Shown here one piece after another: positions 35,440 to 46,511 of a DNA stretch of 64,000 nt. A program made the translations under genes and the position numbers. How positions within the stretch are numbered: position 1 is the first letter of the stretch; every line of letters begins with the position of its first letter. Below the pieces are notes generated by a model. That model had not been told where the DNA came from. It ran no database searches and saw only the letters and a program-made list of their open reading frames with translations. Source of the DNA: Dactylorhiza incarnata (lineage: Eukaryota > Streptophyta > Magnoliopsida > Asparagales > Orchidaceae); NCBI GenBank assembly GCA_033032865.1, contig JAWHQI010000009.1, forward strand, positions 12,294,001 through 12,358,000. Direction: 5' to 3'.

Positions 35440-36095
35440 TCTTATAATTTTACGAGCGTTTATTTTTATTTACTTGACTAAACGACGTCGGAACTGAGCG
35501 AAACGAATTTTGTTGTGCTCGTATCGACCATACGAGTCTAACGCAACTGACAGAATTCAATTCGGAGCTCGTTTGCTCGTTAATCTAAAATGGCGTTGTT
35601 GTGCCGCTCGACGTTACTCAAAATAGTCGTTTTCTCGAAACGACCTCGGATTGCAATAAAACGAATTCTGTTGCACTCGTATCGACCATACGAGTCTAAT
35701 GCAACTGACGAAAGTCGATTCGGAGCACGTATGCTATAAATTCTAAAACTGTGTCGTCGTGACGCGCTACGATACTCAAAATAGTCATATTCTACATATG
35801 ACCTCGGATAGAAACGAAACGAGTTCCGTTGCACTCGTATCACCTATACTAGTCTAACGTAACTGACGGAAGTCGATTCGGAGCACGTACGCTCAATATT
35901 TTAAAACTGCGTCGTCGTGACGCGCTACGGTACTCAAAACGATCAATCTCACCAAATGACCTCGGATTGGAACGAAACAAATTCCGTTGCACTCATATCG
36001 ACCATACGAGTCCAACGCAACTGACAGAAGTCGATTCGGAGCACGTATGCTCAATGAACAACTTTGACGTTGTGGCGAAGCACGATGCTACCCAA
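35440..36095. repeat. 158-bp tandem array, about 4.5 units (left LTR)
   Basis: The landmark GTATCGACC, or its variant, starts at 35521, 35679, 35837 and 35995, an exact 158-bp period. Units share CGTCGTGACGCGCTACG, ACCTCGGATTG and CGATTCGGAGCACGTA words. The array ends about 130 bp from the LTR end. Confidence 0.9.
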
Positions 36096-36226
36096 AACAG
36101 TCATTTCTCTAAGTGAGCACCACTCGGTGGCGAAGGTCGGGTCGTGGTTTTCCTCTGACCCGACCTAAGCTCCTGCAAGGGTTCAACTGAACCGGATAGA
36201 CCCCTTTTCAAAGTCGGGATGTTACA

Positions 36227-38391
36227 ATCCAATAAAACAAAGAAAATTTTGGTCCCTGAAAATACGAGTGGGTCATGGAGATTAAAACGGAGCCTACAAT
36301 AGACCACTATATTTGTCGAACGACCCCAAAATTTAAGGGTCTATATGTTTGGTTTTACCTAAATGAGCTGTGTTGACGGCTCCCGCCGTGTACTGCAATA
36401 AGTAGCTTAAGCGAACTAGGGGTAGCTTTACCCTAGCCATGTCCATTCTGCCGTAATTATATTGTTCGAGGGAACATTTCGTGTGCCAAATTGTTCGCTA
36501 ACTGAATTATCAGCTTAGATAATTATATCGAATAAGTAATTCTAGCATAGTCGAATACCTCCAAAGTTTGCACACCCGAAACGCAGAAATTTATGTGTTG
36601 TGTCCTAAAGGTACATAGTAAAAATCCATTGAAGAAATGCAAGTAGGCAGTGTAAATCCATGAACATATAATCAACTCACATACGAAGGTTATATGTTAG
36701 TGGAACAGATAAACAGAAATGTAAGTAAGCAGGGTAAATCCATGAATATATAACCAACTCCCATACGAAGGTTATATGTTAATGGTACATGTAAATATGT
36801 ATGTTATGATGCAAATGATGCGTATGCAGTCCATGCACGACAAGTACTCATGACTCATCACAATTCCCTGCGTTGATACAGTCTGATCGCTTTTCTTCCA
36901 GCAGGGTAGCGACCCCCGCGGGCCTCACCGATGTGGCCGTCGGTGACAGTGGCCGGTCCTGCCACTTCTGGGTGTGGACGTACCGCACTACCCAGGCCCC
37001 AACGTACAACTCTGTGTACTCTTGGATGTGAGCGACATCCGGCGATTCCGAGATTCGGCTATCCAGCGGAGGGACCTCCCGGGGAAATAATAAATAACCT
37101 CCCGGGGTTCACACACTCCCTAATGCCTCGTGAGTCGTCAACCTTCCCATTCCTGTACGAATGGTCCTTGGGCACGATTGACCCGCCACGATAATCACAT
37201 ACAATTATTTGCACCTTTTGTTGCCATATTTTGACCGCTTTTCTTCCAGCAGGGTAGCGAACCACGCGGGCCTCACCGATGTGGCCGTCGGCGACAGTGG
37301 ACGGTCCTGCCACTTCTGGGTGTGGATGTACCACACTACCCAGGCCCTAACGTACAACCCCGTGTACTCTCGGTCGTAGGAGACGTCCAGCAATAATTGA
37401 ATTTGGCCAACCAGCGGAGGTACCCAGCGGGGCATATAAGATACAACCGAGCTCCCGGGGTGCACATCTCCCTGTCGCCTAGAGTCGTCAACCCTCCCGC
37501 ACCGGTACGTACGGTCTATGGGCATGACCGACCCGCCACTTTTCCACCGCAAGCAATTTACAGTAAAAGCAATGAATAAAATAGGCAACCAGCATATTCG
37601 GGTCCATGGTGACTTACCCTTTTTAACGAGGCTTTCCGGCTGGCCGAGTATGCAATATCGCAAGTCTCATGAATGCTAACAATGTACTTCTGGGATGGGG
37701 TGCATATAAGCTTTTCTAAATTTGCCACTATTTTATTTCAATCCAGCACATTGCCTTAGTAATTATTTCCTGAAATATTGACGTTTATTGAAAGACTAAC
37801 ATTTCATCATAGCTCTTCTACGATTACACAGCTTTATTTTAAACAGATCGTCAAATTGATAATTGTTATATCAAGTCAAAGCATACTTCATATTTGCAAT
37901 CGTCAGAGCAATTCTCCATATACACACAAAATTTCATTTGATTAGCTCACCTCAAATGAAATTTTGAAAACGAGAATTTTAATCCCAATAAAACAAAGAA
38001 GCTTAAACATGGGATTGAAATTAGTAATAGAATTCTTATATTGCACACAAAATTCTATTTGATTAGTTTACCTCGAATGGAATTTTGAAAACGAGTATTT
38101 AATCCCAATAAAACAAAGAGGCTTAAACCCAGGGTTCAAAATTTGAAGTGGTCATTTGCAGGGTTTAATGGAAGTGTTTTATGGGGACAAGGTAAATCAT
38201 CAGTTGAGATCAGATGTGGTAAAGGCATGTAAGTGTTGATCCACATATATATGCCAAGTTTATTGTCAACTTTTACATTTAAGGTCCACCACCGCTTCCG
38301 CTGCAGTGGTTCATCCCGAACCACGCAATAATGATCGATGGAGAAAGAGTTGTTTCTGTGAACACTATTGGTCGAAAGATCAGTTACGCTC
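36227..38391. other. Internal domain of the 31026 element, non-retroviral
   Basis: It contains a tandem duplication of about 348 bp (36888-37235 and 37236-37570, both starting CGCTTTTCTTCCAGCAGG) and a tandem duplication of about 120 bp (37921-38008 and 38042-38130, sharing ATTTTGAAAACGAG and AATAAAACAAAG). Next to the right LTR, 38160-38391 shows CATTTGCAG and GCATGTAAGT, which look like plant splice sites. A plus-strand frame WFIPNHAIMIDGERVVSVN runs in-frame into the LTR, with TAA in TGTAAG. I do not recognise this protein. A captured host-gene fragment is possible but unproven. Confidence 0.5.
36888..37570. repeat. Tandem duplication, about 348-bp unit, 2 copies
   Basis: Both copies carry CAGCAGGGTAGCGA, GGGCCTCACCGATGTGGCC, CCTGCCACTTCTGGGTGTGG and CCCGGGG near their ends. 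They have diverged by scattered substitutions and indels. Confidence 0.8.
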
Positions 38392-39187
38392 TGTAAGACC
38401 CCCCCCCCCCCCCCCCCCAAATCGGCGGTCCGACCGGGGGATCTCATCTCACACCACCCTTTTAGCACGACACCGAAGCGATCCCGAAGGGTGGAGGTAC
38501 TAGCTTCTCCAACCCCCTTCCTTGAACACTCCGTTGTCACACCTAAGGGTGATGTTAAGCGAAAGTCACTATACACCAATAGAGTAGGGAAGCAGTATTC
38601 TAGCGGAAGACATCATCAAATAGTGCATATTATAATACTTAGCGGAAGACGTCATCAAAGAGTGCACTTTATAGCACTTAGCGGAAGACGCAGTTTTATC
38701 ACAGAAACCACAATTTTAAGACCTGTAAATAATCTACATATCTCTGCCGCATAAAATCCTAACCATCAAGGATTTATTATCATTATATATATACCGTGGG
38801 ATAGGGCACAACAAAAGGAGATGCGGCTTAACGAACTTATACCTGACGTAGCCTGCTCCGTGGCTTCATCCACACACAGATGTTGTCACTCATCCGCACC
38901 TGTCACCTGTGCCAAAGACAAGTTATTAGAACCACGAACAGAATCCAACCCCTACTAACAAACAGACATAATATAACATTTATAAGGGAGGGGATATCTG
39001 GACTCTTATTGGGCCGAGGCAGTCTTCCCACGACCACCGCCTACGTACTCCGTATCATCCTGCATACGGTCTCAGACCCACGTAGTTCTATTAGTTTCGC
39101 ACGGGTTGCCCTCCCAGACCGTCCGTCGTGCGGGTTGCCTTAGAGTAATACTCATCGGTCATCCGACATTCTCCCAAGGCACATTTT

Positions 39188-39424
39188 CTGAAGGCACATT
39201 TATATTCCCGTAGGAATATTTCTCGAAGGCACAATATATTCCCGTAGGAATATTTCTCGAAGACACAAAATATTCCCGTAGGAATATTTCTCGAAGGCAC
39301 AATATATCCCCGTAGGAATATTTCTCGAAGGCACAATATATCCCCGTAGGAATATTTCTCGAAGGCACAATATATTCCCGTAGGAATATTTCTCGAAGGC
39401 ACAATATATTCCCGTAGGAATTAT
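39188..39424. repeat. 34-bp tandem array, 7 units
   Basis: Same unit as 31826-32129, with two units fewer. Confidence 0.9.
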
Positions 39425-41109
39425 CTTTTACTCCCGAATGCGGCTTGGTATTCAATTCAGGATTCAGAGTATAAAGAGGGAATGACATTTGACCCATAGG
39501 ATATAAAGCCCCAGTTAATAATATTTAGGCTCTCTATTCATTAGAATAGAAGTTAATATCTGAAAATCATCCCACTTTTATTTTAGGCTGGTAACATCCA
39601 TAAAGAGCTATTATGAATTTTTCAAAGTCTTTTGAGTTATAAACAGACTTTGCTAATTTATTTAGGCTCTCATAATCGTCAAATAAATTTCCAAATATAG
39701 CAAAAGTGATTTAAAATTTTCCAAACTTTTCCAGAGGGTGTGATCTAGCCTCCCAAGCTTCCCAAAATATTTGGAGACATGTTGGAGGAGAGCGTAATTC
39801 ATTATTAATTCATAACATAGCTTTGTTTAGCATCTAAAAATAGTAAACCCATTTCAAAAATTCCAAAATAATTACAGTAGATGTAGGTCAGTAGTAGGAA
39901 GCTTCCCAAATTTTCTCAAAATTTTCCATCATTGTTACAGCCCTCTGATAATTCAAAAACCCCAAAAATCATAGTATTTTAATTTTTAAAAATACTTAGC
40001 CTCCTCCAAAAATTATGAAATTTTTACAAGAGCTAGCCCTTGCCAAGATGAGCAACTTTGATGTCCAAAGTTTTTGCATTTAGGCTCTATATAAGACCCA
40101 GAAAAATCAAATGTATAAAATATAATAATAAAATAACTGCCGTTCCTGTACGCCGCCTCCCCCCTTGCGGGCTTTCCCAGTCGGCGTTCGGCCACCGGCC
40201 GGCCGTGGCTCCGCCCCCAGCCAACTCTACGGGGGCGGGCGCTCCCTCCGGCGGTGGTCCGGCGGCCTGCCGCTGCCGGCCACTGCCGGAGTTAATTTTA
40301 TCAAATTTGAACGGAGGAGAGGGAGGGCGGCGGCGCTCCGGTCGCCGGATTTCGCATGTGATGCGTCTGGCAGTTAGGTAGGGAGGAGAGGAGAAGGTCC
40401 CACCTTGTTTGGAGGCCTCCGGGAGCTCTCGACGAGATCCGCCATGGAAGGTGGTGGAGGGTGGTGGAGGCTCGGCTCGCGTTTTCCGGCGAGGTGGGGC
40501 TCCGGCAGGGGGGTGGCTTGGGCTCGACTGAGCTGGGGGAGAGGAGTGCCTTTCTCTGGAGGGGGTGGGGGCCTTTATATAGGAGTTGGAGGAACCTCCC
40601 CTCCTCATGCTCACGGTGTGGGATTAATCTCCCATGGAGGGGAGGGTTGGCTCCTCCCAGCTGGTTAGGGGAAGGTGGCAGCCCCTCATTGGTGGGTTGT
40701 ACACTCTACAAGCCTAGCTAGGCTATGAGGCATGTGAGGAAAAACAAAGAGAGAAAGAGAGGGAGAGAGAGAGTGTGGCTTAGAGCACTCTTGGGTCTTG
40801 ATTTTGTGGACATCCAATCAGTGGATGGCATGGAGATTGTGGTATCTTGGCCATTGGATGAAGATGAGTGACTTGGGTTAAGAGGAGCTTGGGTGCGGTT
40901 TTTTTTTAAAAGAAACACCAAACTCACCTCTTATGGAGAGGGTTGACCAAGTCAACCCTAAGTGGGTCCCCCACCCTATGCGGGTCAAAGTCAACATGAG
41001 TCCGCGTCATTGAGTGTCGAGTCAACGTTTGATGTGACGGGGTCGAAATCAAGTGTTTATGTATCTCGAGATTCTTATAATTTTACGAACATTTATTTTT
41101 ATTTACTTG

Positions 41110-41730
41110 ACTAAACGACGTTGGAACTGAGCGAAACAAATTTTGTTGTGCTCGTATCGACCATACGAGTCTAACGCAACTGACAGAATTCAATTCGGAG
41201 CTCGTTTGCTCGTTAATCTAAAATGGCGTTGTTGTGCCGCTCGACGTTACTCAAAATAGTCGTTTTTTCGAAACGACCTCGGATTGCAATGAAACGAATT
41301 CCGTTGCACTCGTATCGACCATACGAGTCTAATGCAACTGACGAAAGTCTATTCGGAGCACGTATGCTCCAAATTCTAAAACCGCGTCGTCGTGACGCGC
41401 TACGATACTCAAAATAGTCATATTCTACATATGACCTCGGATCGAAACGAAACGAGTTCCGTTGCACTCGTATCACCTATACGAGTCTAACGTAACTGAC
41501 GGAAGTCGATTCGGAGCACGTACGCTCAATATTTTAAAACTGCGTCGTCGTGACGCGCTACGGTACTCAAAACGGTCAATCTCACCAAATGACCTCGGAT
41601 TGGAACGAAACAAATTCCGTTGCACTCGTATCGACCATACGAGTCCAACGCAACTGACAGAAGTCGATTCGGAGCACGTATGCTCAATGAACAACTTTGA
41701 CGTTGTGGCGAAGCACGATGTTACCCAAAA
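41110..41730. repeat. 158-bp tandem array (right LTR)
   Basis: GTATCGACC or its variant starts at 41154, 41312, 41470 and 41628, again exactly 158 bp apart. Confidence 0.9.
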
Positions 41731-41864
41731 CAGTCATTTCTCTAAGTGAGCACCACTCGGTGGCGAAGGTCGGGTCGTGGTTTTCCTCTGACCCGGCCTA
41801 AGCTCCTGCAAGGGTTCAACTGAACCGGCTAGACCCCTTTTCAAAGTCGGGATGTTACAGAAAG

Positions 41865-42587
41865 TCTCTGCCAGGTCCTGGAGGTGAGATCCAACATCCC
41901 TGCTCATCACCATTAGGTCATCTACGTAGACCGCCAAATTTCTCTCATTCAGCTCCCTGAAGACTTGGTTCATCATCCTTTGATAAGTGGACCCTGCATT
42001 CCTCAATCCAAAGGACATCATCTTATAACAGTAACATCCATAGTCTTTGATGAAGGAAACGTCATTGACATCTGGCGGGTGCATTCAGATATGATGATAA
42101 CCTGAAAAGTATTTAAAAAACTCATCACATGAAAATCGATGGTTAAGTCTACCATCGCTTCAATCCGAGACAACGGATAACAATCCTTGGGGCACGCTTT
42201 ATTCAATAAAGAGAAGTCTACACACATTCTCCACCTCCCATCACTTTTTTTACCATTACAACATTGGAAACACAGCCTAGGTACTGGATCTCCGACACAA
42301 ATCCTGCCTCCGACAGGTTTCCCACTTCCTCTCGGATGGGCTCGGCCAGAGCGGTCGTCACAGTTCTCTTCTTCTAGAGGATAGGATAGACGTTGGGATC
42401 GAGGATGAGGCGGTGACATGCCACATCCGCGTCGATGCATGGCATGTCCGCAACGCTCCAAGCGAAAACATCTACGTTCTGTGGGATGCACCCCTAGACC
42501 CTCTCCTGGTCCTCCCTACTCAGCCTCCCGCTGACTTGCACCTTCTCTAGCCTTCCGCCCTGGGTGATGACTTTTATTATTTTACTT
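41865..42587 (-). pseudogene. Tat-type Gypsy reverse transcriptase, N-terminal half
   Basis: On the minus strand from 42587: KVITQGGRLEKVQVSGRLS, NVDVFAWSVADMPCIDADVA, then IREEVGNLSEAGFVSEIQYL, RWRMCVDFSLLNKACPKDCY, a degraded palm region, YCYKMMSFGLRNAGSTYQRM and the catalytic YVDDLMV. CPKDCYPLSRIEAMVD and the DVFAWS region are typical of the Tat lineage. It has frameshifts and a stop, and is split from its second half by the insertion 31026-41859. It is truncated on the right (upstream) by the LTR starting at 42588. Flanking GAAAG at 41860-41864 is the TSD. Confidence 0.85.
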
Positions 42588-44300
42588 TGGGTCACCTATA
42601 TCACACCTACAGGGGGGAATAGTGTGATGTGTGCTTTTTAATCTTTTTTAAAGTTTTAGCAAGATGATAAGAAAAATTCAAGTATAGAAAGCACACAAGA
42701 ATTTATAGAGGTTCCCCAAGAATACCTTGGGTAATCCTCTCTCCACACCACCTATCTAGCAATGTGCTAGACTAGGTAAACTCCACCAAATCTTAATCTT
42801 CTTCTCCAAGACTTACACTCAGGCCACCAATGCCCTAAATCAATCTCTCCAACAAGAGATCTACACTCAGATCTTTTTCAAGATCCTACACTCAGATTCC
42901 CAAAGAAATCCTACAACAATCTCAAATTCTCACAAGAATCCTACAACTCAGATCCAATGGATCCTACAACTCAGGCTCCAAGAGCCCCACAACCCAGGCT
43001 TACACAAAAAGCCCTACAACTCAAATCTCAAAAGATCCTACAACAATCAGTTTATAATTTCACTATTTGCAATACAACTTAGACTCAAAAGGAAGAATAA
43101 TGAATAAACTTGAGTCTTCGTCAGAAGCACAATAGATAGGCTTCTTCTTTCTTGATCAGATCTCAGAAATAATCTTCTTGAAGGATTTTATCTTGATCAA
43201 AATAAACTTTCTTGCAGAATAAAACTTCTTACTCAGATAAATAATCTTCAGGGAGAAATTCAATTGATGAGTAATACTTGAGTAATGAGATGAATCAAAT
43301 CTTGATTGTACAGGCTCTGAAGTTCTTGTAAGAATATTGGAGAACGAACAGTAGCAACACCTTAGGTTCTTCTTTGAGAAATTCTACTGCTCCCTCCAAT
43401 GGATTTACGTTTCTCATTCTTTGTCGCAGATCATTCACAAAAGCTTTAGATAGAATGTAATCTTAATTGTCTGAATTGTGAGCTCTCAAGGCATATTTAT
43501 AGAAACATCTGCCAATGGCTAGGAATAAAGAAAGATTTATTTAATTAAGACCTTCTAGAAGAAATCTCCTGATTGGCGCATCAGATGGTGGATTTCAAAT
43601 TGAAATTTAAGCTAAGGCATAATTCCTGGCTTTATTCTTGCATCTTGCATATAAAGAAATCTTCTGGATGATTTGCTCTTCTAAACGATATAAGCCGTCT
43701 GGACGATATAAATCTTTTAGATGATATAAGCCGTCTAAACGATACAAGCCGTCTAGACGATACATGCTTTCTGGAAGATACAACTCTTCTAGACGATACA
43801 ACTCTTCTAGACGATACAACTCTTCTATACGACATTGGACTTAGTATTAAGAAATAGATCATATCTGGCTGATGTAGCTATAATCTAGCCGACATAGAAT
43901 TTTGTCTTCGAGATTGTCTAGCCGATACAACAGTGGTCTAGATGACATAGAATCCTTGTCGTCTAGATCATCTAGCCAATATTTGTCTTGGCCAATTTTA
44001 GGCTTATTCCAACCTATTGGCTATCTTTGCAGTTTCATTTCCAAACCTTTTCCAAATGACTTTTCCTTAATAGTGACAAGTCTAATATAATGTTAGATCA
44101 TAAGTCAACATATGTTTTGCATAATGAGGGATTACATAGGAAAAATATTGTTTGATAGACTATTAAGCATAACCTTATATTAGTCATGCACTTTTGTTAT
44201 ACCTGTCACATCAAAACTAGAATAGAGCTTCAAATATATGATGTGTTTATTGCTATCCCGGGGGCTCTTTCAAATCAGAAATCTTGTTGTCAATATTTCA
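42588..44300 (-). mobile_element. 3' LTR of second SIRE-like element (element B)
   Basis: The boundaries TGGGTCACC (42588) and CAATATTTCA (44300) correspond in position to the LTR ends of element A, and AGGAGGAGAT (minus, 44303-44312) is the polypurine tract. TATA box CTATAAATA (minus) lies at about 43493-43502. The R/U5 side carries repeated ATCCTACAACTCA phrases (42860-43050) as in element A. It is diverged from element A, so it is a different family or older. The 5' LTR is not in the window. Confidence 0.7.
43660..43980. promoter_or_regulatory. U3 array of TCTAGACGAT repeats in element B LTR
   Basis: Some ten units of about 15 bp (TTCTAGACGATACAACTC, with GTCTGGACGATATAA variants) lie at 43668-43830, with more diverged copies to 43980. 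TCTAGA is palindromic. The array sits about 170 bp upstream of the TATA box, as in the other two SIRE-type LTRs. The plus- and minus-strand frames made of this repeat (for example 43607-43862) are repeat artefacts. Confidence 0.6.
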
Positions 44301-44496
44301 ATAATCTCCTCCTATTTGAAGAAGTCAGAACCTCATATATCAATAGACACAAATACATTATTATAAAAAAAATTGACACAAGGCATAAAGTAAACATTCC
44401 ATTATGTACTAAATTCAGAACAATGTTTACATTAGAGATTTAACTAAAACATCATTAACCCAATAGTGTCAACTTTCCATTATCTTTTCTTGATCT

Positions 44497-45620
44497 CTAA
44501 TCACTGTCTCCAGCAGCTTTCCTCATTTGTCTTTCAACATAGCCTAGTGGTTTGGGAATGTATCTGGGAGGAGGAGGTGGTCCATTAGGATACTTTCTCA
44601 TGTGAATCCTCCTCTTCCTCTCTTGTTCTTAATGTTTGTTCCATTCCACAGAGCTATAATACCTTGAGGTATTAATATCTTGACTGTCAAACTGATTCCA
44701 AGTGTACAATATGGTTGACTTAAATTTAGGGCTTCATTCTTCATAGCTGGGAAGTTTTTGAATTTCCTCTCTTCTCTTCTTCCTTGCCAACATCTCTTCT
44801 TCATGTGTTACTGCTTTCCTTTTATGAGATGATTCATCAATGTGAGGACTGTCAGAGAATTGCTCAACTTGGAGTTCAGGATATGCAGGCTCTGAATCAT
44901 AATTTAGTTGGAGTAGATTCAAGGCAAGCCTTGTTGCATTTGAGACCCAAACAGTCTGATCAGCACCGTGCTTTATGATAACTTCCTCCCCCTTTCTCAC
45001 TTCTTCAGATACATGCTGACAAATGTTGTCCTAGAGGTCAGATATTTTTCTTCTGAGCATATTCACACCTTCAGTGATATGATAATTTGTTTCCAGAGGT
45101 GTTCATCCAACAATTGGCTACAAAAGTCAACTCTTTCAAGGATGTTCATCATATGCTTTGTCATGTTGTTAGCAGTTGACTGGAAAGCATTTTGAAGATT
45201 TTCTGAGGTAGCACACTGATTTTCTATTATATCTTCTAGCCCTTTATGAGTTAATTCCAGTTGATGGGCTGTATGGTCCACAACATGAGCAACCCTTATG
45301 AAAAAGTTCAGTGTTTGGGCATTCAATTGATGCATCTCAGTTTTTACTTCTGTTATTTCTTCAGATAGTTCTTTTCTCAAACTTTGGACAACCTTGTCCA
45401 CATAACATTCAAATTTCTTTGATTGACCATCCAACAAATCTGTCATCTGAGCCATAAAAGAACCAGGAAGTGCTTCGCTGGTTGTAGGAATGAGATTGCT
45501 AGGCTCTCCAGCATTTGTTGGAATGATTGGATCTATTTCAGATTCATAATCCTCAAACATGCAGTCAGGAGTGTCAGCCTTAGCAACTTTCTTCTCAGGT
45601 TTTAGGTTGTAATTTACTGA
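44497..45620 (-). pseudogene. Element B extra ORF fragment (homologue of 5781-6905)
   Basis: Minus-strand pieces read DYESEIDPIIPTNAGEPS (about 45550-45500), a coiled-coil stretch with VVQSLRKELSEEITEVKTEM and HVVDHTAHQLELTHKGLEDI (45400-45230), then after a frameshift KRKAVTHEEEMLARKKRREE (about 44830-44770). The C terminus RRIHMRKYPNGPPPPPRYIP..GYVERQMRK ends at 44497. This C terminus aligns with RRIHFKNYGYNN..PKYHPKPYVYFERQ of element A, showing that the extra ORF belongs to this retrotransposon group. Multiple frameshifts make it non-coding. At about 45620 the similarity ends in an A-rich tract. Confidence 0.7.
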
Positions 45621-46511
45621 TTCATCGAATAAAATACGAAATAAGAAACGGACTAAAAAACAAATGAAAAACGAAATAACACAAAAATGAAAACAAAAAC
45701 GAAAACAAAAACGAAAACAAAAAGGAAATAAAAAAGAAAATCTACCGAAAATCAAAAAAGCTGAAATCAAAAACAAAATCAAAATCGGAAAATAAAATCT
45801 ACTGGAAAATCGATATCACAGTGATATGAATTTAGGTGGCAATCTACTGGAAAATAAAAAGAAACTTCAACAATTTCTGTCAGTAATTCGATTGTGCAAA
45901 GGGTTACCTAAAATCATTCTCCCGAGCTCGAGGCAATCGAAGACAAATGGAGAAAGGAGGAAGCTCACCGATGGATTTAGAGTGATTGCAGAGTCGACGA
46001 TGCGTTCATAGGGCGGTGAGAAGTCGAAGAAGCAGTTGCAGGCTATGTTGATTGTGGAGTCGAGGGTGGCAAGAAAAAAATTAGGCGACTTACAAATCCA
46101 AAACGAAAATATAAGAGAAAAGCAAAGACGAAATCAGAAAAGAAAATCTAAAACAAAATCAAAAATGAAATAAAAAAGTTACCGGCGGAGGAAGAGTTGC
46201 TTGGGAAAGGCGGCGGCGGCGGCGGAGGAGGACTACCCTAACGCAGAGAAGCAGGGGGACTGAGCAGCAGGGAGGTAGGCGGTGGTAGTCGAGAAAGAGG
46301 AGAGAGCTGCGAGGGAGGAGAGCCGACGCGTGGGCGCGGAGTTATTATCCCGTCGAAGAGCGGCGCAAAGAAATAGCGGTGGAAAGGCTTTTCCGTCATA
46401 CCCATTCTCGCGTGACCGACGACGGTGCACTTCAGCAGATCCAAAGAACTTTATTTAGGATAGGAACCAATCAGCAGTTTGTCAATCCGCAACAGCTCTC
46501 CCAAACGTATA
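45621..46511 (-). other. A-rich tract and possible 5' exons of a minus-strand host gene
   Basis: Region 45640-45780 is a degenerate AAAACGAAAAC simple repeat. On the minus strand, GC-rich blocks at about 46440-46190 and 46060-45975 are followed by donor-like GTAACTTTT and GTGAGCTTCC. This pattern fits 5' exons of a gene divergent from ENGase. No protein domain is recognised, and any downstream exons would lie where element B now sits. Confidence 0.25.

Larger units (their letters stand above)
31026..36226 (-). repeat. Left LTR of the 31026 element (longer copy)
   Basis: Its landmarks are poly-C (31034-31047), a 34-bp array (31826-32129), an extra 1.66-kb stretch absent from the other LTR (about 32253-33910), a GC-rich island (34530-34720), a strong TATA box (TATATAAAGG, minus, 34936-34946) and a 158-bp tandem array (35440-36095). 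GC-rich frames at 34424-35086 are Pro/Gly-rich and overlap on both strands; I do not consider them genes. Confidence 0.8.
31026..41859 (-). mobile_element. Non-coding long-LTR Gypsy-like element inserted in Tat RT
   Basis: LTR-like repeats at 31026-36226 (5201 bp) and 38392-41859 (3468 bp) flank 2165 bp of internal sequence, all bounded by GAAAG duplications. Orientation is inferred from the TATA box and from comparison with the LARD-like LTRs (U3 start TGTAACATCCC at the right end). No tRNA-Met PBS or polypurine tract is visible at either internal boundary and no retroviral domain is recognisable. The clean TSD shows that the whole unit moved, or was flanked, as one insertion. It is probably a non-autonomous derivative of a Tekay-like element. 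Confidence 0.75.
38392..41859 (-). repeat. Right LTR of the 31026 element
   Basis: This 3468-bp copy parallels the left LTR but lacks the 1.66-kb segment (junction near 39540). It has a longer poly-C (38399-38418), seven 34-bp units (39188-39424), a GC island (40140-40350), a TATA box (minus, about 40572-40582) and the 158-bp array (41110-41730). Confidence 0.85.

Noticed and set aside
43607..43862. Repetitive LYRLEELYRL-type proteins
   Set aside because: Produced by the 15-bp TCTAGACGATACAAC repeat in the element B U3.
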